A stretch of DNA of 6,845 nt from JBPCQA01 sp050998615 (lineage in GTDB: Bacteria; Actinomycetota; Actinomycetes; Propionibacteriales; Nocardioidaceae), in the NCBI GenBank assembly GCA_050998615.1, contig JBPCQA010000014.1, positions 1-6,845 on the forward strand. The letters run 5' to 3'. Numbering within the stretch: position 1 is the first letter of the stretch; each line of letters begins with the position of its first letter. Below the pieces are notes generated by a model. That model did not search any database. It was not told the origin of the DNA and worked only from the letters and a program-made list of their open reading frames with translations. A program made the position numbers and the translations under genes. Positions 1-4,199 of this stretch are shown here, piece after piece.

Positions 1-1
1 G

Positions 2-1645
2 AAGTACACCTCGCAAGAGATCAGCGCCCGCGTCCTGCAGAAGTTGAAGCGGGACGCTGAGGCCTACCTCGGTGAGACCATCACCGACGCCGTGATTACA
101 GTTCCGGCGTACTTCAACGACGCCGAGCGGCAGGCCACCAAAGAGGCCGGTGCGATCGCCGGCTTGAACGTTCTGCGGATCGTCAACGAGCCCACCGCGG
201 CAGCTCTTGCCTACGGCCTGGACAAGGGTGAGAAGGAACAGACCATCCTGGTCTTCGACCTCGGTGGCGGCACGTTCGACGTCTCGCTGCTCGAGATCGG
301 TGAGGGTGTCGTCGAGGTGAAGGCCACCCATGGCGACAATCACCTCGGCGGTGACGACTGGGACTCCCGGGTCGTGGACTGGATGGTGGAAAAGTTCAAG
401 AACGCCCACGGCACCGACCTCGGCGCTGACAAAATTGCTCGTCAACGCCTCCAGGAGGCGGCCGAAAAGGCGAAGATCGAGCTGTCGTCCTCCTCGGAGA
501 CGACCATCCACCTGCCCTACATCACGCTGAGCGAGACCGGGCCGCTGCACTTCGAGGAGAAGCTGACCCGCGCGGAGTTCCAGCGCATGACGTCGGATCT
601 GCTCGACCGCACCAAGTCCCCGTTCCAGCAGGTGATCAAGGACGCCGGCATCAACGTGGAGCAGATTGACCACGTGATCATGGTCGGCGGCTCGACTCGG
701 ATGCCCGCCGTCACCGAGCTCGTCAAGGAGCTCACCAAGGGGAAGGAACCCAACAAGGGCGTCAACCCCGACGAAGTGGTGGCCGTCGGCGCCGCGTTGC
801 AGGCCGGCGTGCTCAAGGGTGAGGTGAAGGACGTCCTGCTCCTCGACGTGACACCCCTGAGCCTTGGCATCGAGACCAAGGGTGGGGTGATGACCAAGCT
901 GATCGAGCGCAACACCACGATCCCGACCAAACGCTCGGAAGTCTTCAGCACCGCTGACGACAACCAGCCCTCGGTGATGATCCAGGTCTACCAAGGTGAG
1001 CGTGAGATGGCCAGCAGCAACCAACTTCTCGGCAACTTCGACCTCACCGGCCTGCCGCCGGCGCCGCGCGGGATCCCGCAGATCGAGGTCACATTCGATA
1101 TCGACGCGAACGGCATCGTGCACGTGTCCGCCAAGGACCGCGGCACCGGCCGTGAGCAGTCGATGACGATCACCGGCGGCTCCGCGCTCAGCAAGGACGA
1201 CATCGACAAGATGATCCGCGATGCCGAGCAGTACGCCGAAGAGGACCGCAAGCGCAAGGAGTCCGTCGAGATCCGCAACAGCGCCGACTCGGCCGTCTAC
1301 TCGACCGAGAAGTTCCTCTCCGAAAACTCCGACAAGATCCCGGCGGATGTCAAGACCGAAGTGGAAGCCGACCTGACCGAAGTCAAGAAGGCTCTCGACG
1401 GCGAAGACACCGAAACGATTTCGAGCGCTGCGGCGAAGCTCGCCCAGTCCAGCCAGAAGATGGGCAGCGCCATGTATGCCCAAGCGGGTGACGCGAGTCC
1501 GGCTGGGGATGGCGGCGCAGGTTCTGCTGGAGGCTCGGCCGCTGGTTCGGGCGGCCAGCCGGGCGGCGAAGGCGACGAGGGAATCGTGGATGCCGAAATC
1601 GTCGACGAGGGAAGCGATCAGAAGAGCGAGGGTGAGAGCAAGTGA
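2..1645 (+). CDS. dnaK: Chaperone DnaK (Hsp70), 5'-truncated by window edge
   Basis: Cytosolic ATP-dependent Hsp70 that binds exposed hydrophobic segments of client proteins with DnaJ and GrpE. The reading frame is open from base 2, so the TTG at 44 is internal and not a start. The 547 visible residues begin in the nucleotide-binding domain. By comparison with mycobacterial DnaK about 84 N-terminal residues, including the first phosphate loop, lie outside the window. Visible motifs (window residue numbers): NEPTAAALAYG at 62-72, phosphate-2 loop DLGGGTFD at 86-93, adenosine motif VGGSTRMP at 228-235, interdomain linker VLLLDV at 278-283, then the beta substrate-binding domain and the helical lid. 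A Gly/Ala/Ser-rich disordered stretch at about 496-526 leads to the conserved acidic tail IVDAEIVDE at 528-536. Expected full length is about 631 residues, normal for the family. The TGA stop overlaps the grpE start. The operon promoter and any dnaK HAIR site lie upstream of the window. In characterised actinobacteria DnaK is also the co-repressor of HspR. No frameshift or missing key residue is seen. Confidence 0.98.
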   Translation, partial: KYTSQEISARVLQKLKRDAEAYLGETITDAVITVPAYFNDAERQATKEAGAIAGLNVLRIVNEPTAAALAYGLDKGEKEQTILVFDLGGGTFDVSLLEIGEGVVEVKATHGDNHLGGDDWDSRVVDWMVEKFKNAHGTDLGADKIARQRLQEAAEKAKIELSSSSETTIHLPYITLSETGPLHFEEKLTRAEFQRMTSDLLDRTKSPFQQVIKDAGINVEQIDHVIMVGGSTRMPAVTELVKELTKGKEPNKGVNPDEVVAVGAALQAGVLKGEVKDVLLLDVTPLSLGIETKGGVMTKLIERNTTIPTKRSEVFSTADDNQPSVMIQVYQGEREMASSNQLLGNFDLTGLPPAPRGIPQIEVTFDIDANGIVHVSAKDRGTGREQSMTITGGSALSKDDIDKMIRDAEQYAEEDRKRKESVEIRNSADSAVYSTEKFLSENSDKIPADVKTEVEADLTEVKKALDGEDTETISSAAAKLAQSSQKMGSAMYAQAGDASPAGDGGAGSAGGSAAGSGGQPGGEGDEGIVDAEIVDEGSDQKSEGESK

Positions 1646-2424
1646 CGTTCGACCCCGAAGAGTTCGGGTCCGAGGGCCCGGTGGTCCGCGACAAGCGGCG
1701 CATCGACCCGACGACGGGAAAGCTCCGGGAGCCGCAGGACACCGCGGCTCCCGGGGCCACCCGGCCGGCACCAACGCCTGCCGGCTCGGCCGGGTCAGCC
1801 GGTTCAACCGGGTCGGCAGACACCGGGCATGACGCCTCCAGCTCTGACGCCGAGGTGGCGCTGAAGGAGCGGACGGCTGACCTGCAGCGACTGCAGGCGG
1901 AGTACGTCAACTACAAGCGCCGGGTCGACCGAGACCGCGACGTGGTGCGCTCCAGCGTGGTGGCCTCGACGCTTGCCGCGCTGCTTCCCGTGCTCGACGA
2001 TATCGGCAGAGCCCGCGACCACGGTGAGCTCACCGGTGGGTTCAAGGCAGTCGCTGAGTCCCTCGAGCGCATCGTGACGGGTCTCGGGTTGACCGCCTTC
2101 GGCGAGGCAGGTGACGACTTCGACCCTCGCATCCAGGAGGCGTTGATGCACACATACTCCGACGAGGTCGATCGTCCGGTGTGCCAGGCCATCTTGCAGG
2201 TTGGCTACCGGTACGGCGACCGCATCGTGCGGCCGGCGCGGGTAGCCGTCGCGGAGCCGGAGTTGTCTACGGGACAGGTGTTCGCCTCGCCCGCTGAGGT
2301 GGAGGCGGTCGCAGAAGTCGACCAAGTCCATGACCTGGACGAGGTGGACGGTTCCTACGACGAGTCGGCAAGCGGAGCGGCGGACGCGCCGTACGATCAG
2401 GACACGAGCGTTCACGGTGGTTGA
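1642..2424 (+). CDS. grpE: GrpE, nucleotide exchange factor for DnaK
   Basis: Releases ADP from DnaK and so resets the Hsp70 cycle; acts as a dimer in the cytosol. The GTG start lies in a 4-nt GTGA overlap with the dnaK stop and is preceded by GAGGG at 1628-1632, 9 nt upstream, so translation is probably coupled to dnaK. Of 260 residues, 1-70 are a disordered extension holding the actinobacterial-type segment DKRRIDPTTGKLRE (17-30) and a Gly/Ser/Ala repeat-like stretch (about 48-59). Residues 73-102 form the heptad-like long helix, 103-150 the helical bundle (LLPVLDDIGRARDHGEL), and 151-206 the C-terminal beta domain, with EALMH at 166-170 and the GrpE signature region at 180-206 (GYRYGDRIVRPARVAV within it). 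Residues 207-260 are an acidic tail. It is longer than E. coli GrpE (197), as is usual in actinobacteria. The beta-domain signature reads VCQAILQVGY, where many homologues have GTV before the hydrophobic strand; this is a mild divergence. Confidence 0.97.
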   Translation: MTFDPEEFGSEGPVVRDKRRIDPTTGKLREPQDTAAPGATRPAPTPAGSAGSAGSTGSADTGHDASSSDAEVALKERTADLQRLQAEYVNYKRRVDRDRDVVRSSVVASTLAALLPVLDDIGRARDHGELTGGFKAVAESLERIVTGLGLTAFGEAGDDFDPRIQEALMHTYSDEVDRPVCQAILQVGYRYGDRIVRPARVAVAEPELSTGQVFASPAEVEAVAEVDQVHDLDEVDGSYDESASGAADAPYDQDTSVHGG

Positions 2425-2460
2425 GGAGCGAGCGGAGCGAGCATCTCCTGAACCACCGTG
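2413..2460 (+). repeat. Imperfect inverted repeat (stem-loop) at the grpE-dnaJ junction
   Basis: The arms CACGGTGGTTGAGGAG (2413-2428) and CTCCTGAACCACCGTG (2445-2460) pair over 15 of 16 positions around a 16-nt loop. The left arm includes the last grpE codons and its TGA stop (2422-2424). AGCG at 2407-2410 and CGCT at 2462-2465 could extend the stem past a small internal loop. The top of the left arm and the loop contain a perfect 9-nt tandem repeat, GGAGCGAGC, at 2425-2433 and 2434-2442. No U-tract follows, so it is not a classical intrinsic terminator. It could act as a partial terminator/attenuator, an RNA-processing or 3'-end stabilising element, or it could insulate dnaJ translation from grpE. 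Which of these applies cannot be told from sequence. Confidence 0.85.
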
Positions 2461-2525
2461 TCGCTGAGCCCGCACTGGGCAGCGGCGCGACAGGAGACAC
2501 CAATCGGGCGTGAGGAGGTGTGCGC
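2425..2525 (+). other. grpE-dnaJ intergenic spacer
   Basis: These 101 nt are the only substantial non-coding gap within the dnaK-hspR part of the cluster, whose other junctions overlap. It contains most of the stem-loop described at 2413-2460 and the dnaJ ribosome binding site. Between them (about 2461-2511) no convincing promoter, HAIR site or small gene is seen, so dnaJ is most simply transcribed by read-through from dnaK-grpE. In frame with grpE, a second TGA occurs at 2449-2451, so stop-codon read-through would add only eight residues. Confidence 0.7.
2513..2518 (+). promoter_or_regulatory. dnaJ ribosome binding site that decides the start
   Basis: AGGAGG, within GAGGAGGT at 2512-2519, is a near-perfect anti-16S match lying 7 nt before the ATG at 2526. 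The in-frame GTG at 2520 sits immediately after this Shine-Dalgarno sequence and is too close to be used. The ATG is therefore the start, and the protein begins MSPADW. Confidence 0.9.
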
Positions 2526-3680
2526 ATGAGTCCAGCTGACTGGGCGACCAAGGACTTCTATCAGGTCCTGGGGGTGCCCAAGGACGCGTCGGCCGAGGAG
2601 ATCAAGAAGGCCTACCGCAAGCTTGCGCGCGCCAACCACCCCGACTCCAAGCCCGGCGATCCCGCTGCCGAAGAGCGTTTCAAGTCGATCTCCGAGGCGC
2701 ACTCCGTGCTGGGTGATCCTGAGAAGCGCAAGAGCTACGACGAAGAGCGTGAGCTGTTCAGCTCCGGCCGGTTCCGCCAACCGCGCCCCGGCGGCAGCTA
2801 CGACTTCGGTGACATGTTCAGAGGTGGGGGCGGCGGCACCGCCGACGGCGGGTCGTTCAGTGACCTGTTCGGCGGCTTGTTCGGCGGCGGGCGAGTTCGG
2901 ACGGCGCCTCGGCGTGGCCAAGATGTCGAGTCGGAGGCGTCGTTGACCTTCGAGCAGGCACTTGAGGGCACCACGGCCTCCATGCGGCTAAGTAGCGAAG
3001 CCGCCTGCCCGGCCTGCTCGGGCACCGGCGCGCGGGCCGGCACTGTCCCGAGGGTATGCCCGAATTGTGAGGGCTCGGGTATGCAGACGTCGAGTCAGGG
3101 CGGTGTTTTCGCGATGACCGAGCCGTGCCGGGAGTGTCTGGGCCGCGGCCTGGTTGTCGACGACCCGTGCCCGGTCTGTCATGGTTCGGGTCGGGGAACG
3201 TCGACCCGCACTATCCAGGCGCGGATCCCAGCCGGGGTGAAGGACGGTCAAAAGATCAGGCTGCGCGGCAAGGGTGCGCCCGGTGAGCATGGCGGCCCGG
3301 ACGGGGACTTGTACGTCACCGTGCACGTCAAGGCTCATCCGCTGTTCGGCCGCAAGGGCGACAATTTGACGCTCACGGTGCCGGTGCGTTTTGACGAAGC
3401 CGCGCTGGGCGCCTCCATCGCCGTGCCCACCGTGACCGGCCAGTCGGTCACCCTGAAGCTGCCCGAGGGCACTCCCAACGGCCGGACATTCCGGGTCAAG
3501 GGGCGTGGTGCGACCCGACGAGACGGCAGCAAGGGCGACCTGTTGGTGACCGTGGATGTCCAAACGCCGCAGCAGCTCGACGATGCGTCGCGGGCCGCGA
3601 TCGAGGCGCTTCGTGTCGCGGCCGGCGGACAGAACCCGCGAGAAGGCCTGCAGAGCCGAGGAGGGCAGGCGCATGCCTAA
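2526..3680 (+). CDS. dnaJ: DnaJ, Hsp40 co-chaperone (type I)
   Basis: Delivers unfolded clients to DnaK and stimulates its ATPase. 384 residues, usual for type I DnaJ. The J-domain (about 10-72) carries DFYQVLGV and the HPD tripeptide at 38-40, which is essential for DnaK stimulation. A Gly/Phe-rich region at about 88-125 includes two DLFGG/GLFGG-type segments. The zinc region holds all four CxxCxGxG repeats: CPACSGTG (161-168), CPNCEGSG (178-185), CRECLGRG (201-208) and CPVCHGSG (215-222), so eight zinc-ligand cysteines are intact. The C-terminal client-binding and dimerisation domains follow, with GDLYVTVHV and, later, GDLLVTVDV. The W-x-x-KDFYQ opening resembles the DnaJ1 that is encoded with DnaK in mycobacteria, as opposed to the separate DnaJ2 paralogue. 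The start is set by the AGGAGG at 2513. The 3' end overlaps hspR by 8 nt. No sign of damage or transfer is seen. Confidence 0.97.
   Translation: MSPADWATKDFYQVLGVPKDASAEEIKKAYRKLARANHPDSKPGDPAAEERFKSISEAHSVLGDPEKRKSYDEERELFSSGRFRQPRPGGSYDFGDMFRGGGGGTADGGSFSDLFGGLFGGGRVRTAPRRGQDVESEASLTFEQALEGTTASMRLSSEAACPACSGTGARAGTVPRVCPNCEGSGMQTSSQGGVFAMTEPCRECLGRGLVVDDPCPVCHGSGRGTSTRTIQARIPAGVKDGQKIRLRGKGAPGEHGGPDGDLYVTVHVKAHPLFGRKGDNLTLTVPVRFDEAALGASIAVPTVTGQSVTLKLPEGTPNGRTFRVKGRGATRRDGSKGDLLVTVDVQTPQQLDDASRAAIEALRVAAGGQNPREGLQSRGGQAHA
3659..3664 (+). promoter_or_regulatory. hspR ribosome binding site inside dnaJ
   Basis: AGGAGG lies 8 nt before the hspR ATG (3673) and within the last codons of dnaJ. 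Its strength and the 8-nt gene overlap fix the hspR start and suggest that hspR translation is coupled to passage of ribosomes through dnaJ. Confidence 0.85.
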
Positions 3681-4077
3681 GGCTCGCATCACCTTCGACG
3701 TGACTGATCCCGACGCGCCAGTGTTCGTGATCAGCGTCGCCGCCGAGCTCACCGGCATGCACCCGCAAACGCTGCGTGGCTACGACAGGCTGGGTCTGGT
3801 ACGGCCAGGGCGCACCGGCGGCGGGGGTCGGCGTTATTCGTTGCGGGATGTCGAATTGCTCCGCACGGTCGGTGAGTTGACCGCCGCCGGCCTGGGCATC
3901 GAAGGGGTACGCCGGGTGCTCGACCTCGAAAACCAGGTGGCCGCACTCCAGGCACGAGTCGCCGAGCTAGAGGCCGAGCTGATCGCCGCCGCAGAGGCGG
4001 CGCTGCCCAACCTGCCGGTGCTGCGTTCGGCGTCCGCGATGACGCGCTACCACCCACGCGCGTTCCCACGCCGCTGA
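3673..4077 (+). CDS. hspR: HspR, MerR-family heat-shock repressor
   Basis: Transcriptional repressor of dnaK and clpB operons in actinobacteria. It binds HAIR inverted repeats, and in characterised species DnaK strengthens binding as co-repressor. 134 residues. The MerR-type helix-turn-helix is at about 18-37 (SVAAELTGMHPQTLRGYD), followed by DRLGLVRP and the wing with RTGGGGRRYSLRDVELL (47-63). A second helical region (64-82) precedes a leucine-heptad dimerisation coiled coil at about 82-106. The short basic tail ends FPRR, comparable to the KPRR end of mycobacterial HspR. It lacks the cysteine or ligand-binding C-terminal domain of other MerR regulators, as expected. The ATG is chosen over an in-frame upstream GTG-type extension because of the AGGAGG at 3659 and the family N-terminus. 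It overlaps dnaJ by 8 nt and so is co-expressed with the chaperones it controls. A probable target site lies 27 nt past its stop. Confidence 0.96.
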   Translation: MPKARITFDVTDPDAPVFVISVAAELTGMHPQTLRGYDRLGLVRPGRTGGGGRRYSLRDVELLRTVGELTAAGLGIEGVRRVLDLENQVAALQARVAELEAELIAAAEAALPNLPVLRSASAMTRYHPRAFPRR

Positions 4078-4104
4078 AGCCGCAGATCGCGGGATTTCAG
4101 TAGA

Positions 4105-4123
4105 TTGAGTGGAACAGACTCAA
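4105..4123 (+). promoter_or_regulatory. HAIR operator (HspR binding site) upstream of clpB
   Basis: TTGAGT (4105-4110), a 7-nt spacer, then ACTCAA (4118-4123) is a perfect 6-bp inverted repeat. It matches the HspR-associated inverted repeat consensus CTTGAGT-N7-ACTCAAG in arm sequence and spacing; only the outermost C/G pair is absent (A at 4104, C at 4124). Position 77 nt before clpB and directly behind hspR fits repression of clpB by HspR. Confidence 0.93.
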
Positions 4124-4136
4124 CTTTGGCGTGGTT
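4111..4136 (+). promoter_or_regulatory. Probable SigR/SigH-type promoter of clpB
   Basis: GGAAC at 4111-4115, an 18-nt spacer and GTT at 4134-4136 match the GGAAT/C-N18-GTT pattern of promoters read by the actinobacterial ECF sigma factors SigR (Streptomyces) and SigH (Mycobacterium). The latter is known to include clpB and dnaK in its regulon. The -35 element is the spacer of the HAIR operator, so bound HspR should exclude polymerase. The implied transcript would start near 4143, leaving a leader of about 55 nt. The short motif could match by chance; position and overlap are the main support. No good housekeeping -35/-10 pair was found in the gap. Confidence 0.6.
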
Positions 4137-4188
4137 GTTCTTGGTAGCGAAGAAGCAAGAGCTCGCGCGGGCTCTCCAGATCAAGACC

Positions 4189-4194
4189 GAGGGG
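4189..4194 (+). promoter_or_regulatory. clpB ribosome binding site
   Basis: GAGGGG lies 5 nt before the TTG at 4200. The only other in-frame start between the upstream TAG (4101-4103) and 4200 is GTG at 4131, which has no Shine-Dalgarno sequence and would precede the inferred transcription start, so TTG is preferred. Confidence 0.75.
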
Positions 4195-4199
4195 TTCCG

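Larger units (their letters stand above)
4078..4199 (+). other. hspR-clpB intergenic region with clpB control elements
   Basis: These 122 nt carry, in order, the HAIR operator (4105-4123), a probable SigR/SigH-type promoter (4111-4136), a 7-bp stem with GCGC tetraloop in the presumed leader (4158-4175, one G-U pair), and the clpB ribosome binding site (4189-4194). No convincing terminator for the upstream operon is seen between 4078 and 4104, so some read-through from hspR into clpB is likely in addition to the local promoter. Confidence 0.8.

Noticed and set aside
1804..2475. 223-codon open frame on the minus strand opposite grpE
   Set aside because: Complement of conserved grpE coding sequence with no recognisable motif.
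2445..2475. Classical intrinsic terminator after grpE
   Set aside because: The hairpin is strong but is followed by mixed GC-rich sequence with no T-run, and dnaJ and hspR downstream have no visible promoter of their own, so full termination is unlikely.
2520..2522. GTG as an alternative dnaJ start
   Set aside because: It overlaps the end of the AGGAGG-type Shine-Dalgarno sequence, leaving no room for ribosome spacing; ATG at 2526 has a 7-nt spacing.
2988..3758. 256-codon open frame on the minus strand opposite dnaJ/hspR
   Set aside because: Mirrors the dnaJ zinc-finger and C-terminal domains and the start of hspR; no protein-family features and no minus-strand ribosome binding site noticed.
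4131..4133. GTG as an upstream clpB start adding 23 residues
   Set aside because: No Shine-Dalgarno sequence, it would lie before the inferred transcription start, and the added residues have no counterpart in ClpB proteins, whereas TTG at 4200 gives the family N-terminus.
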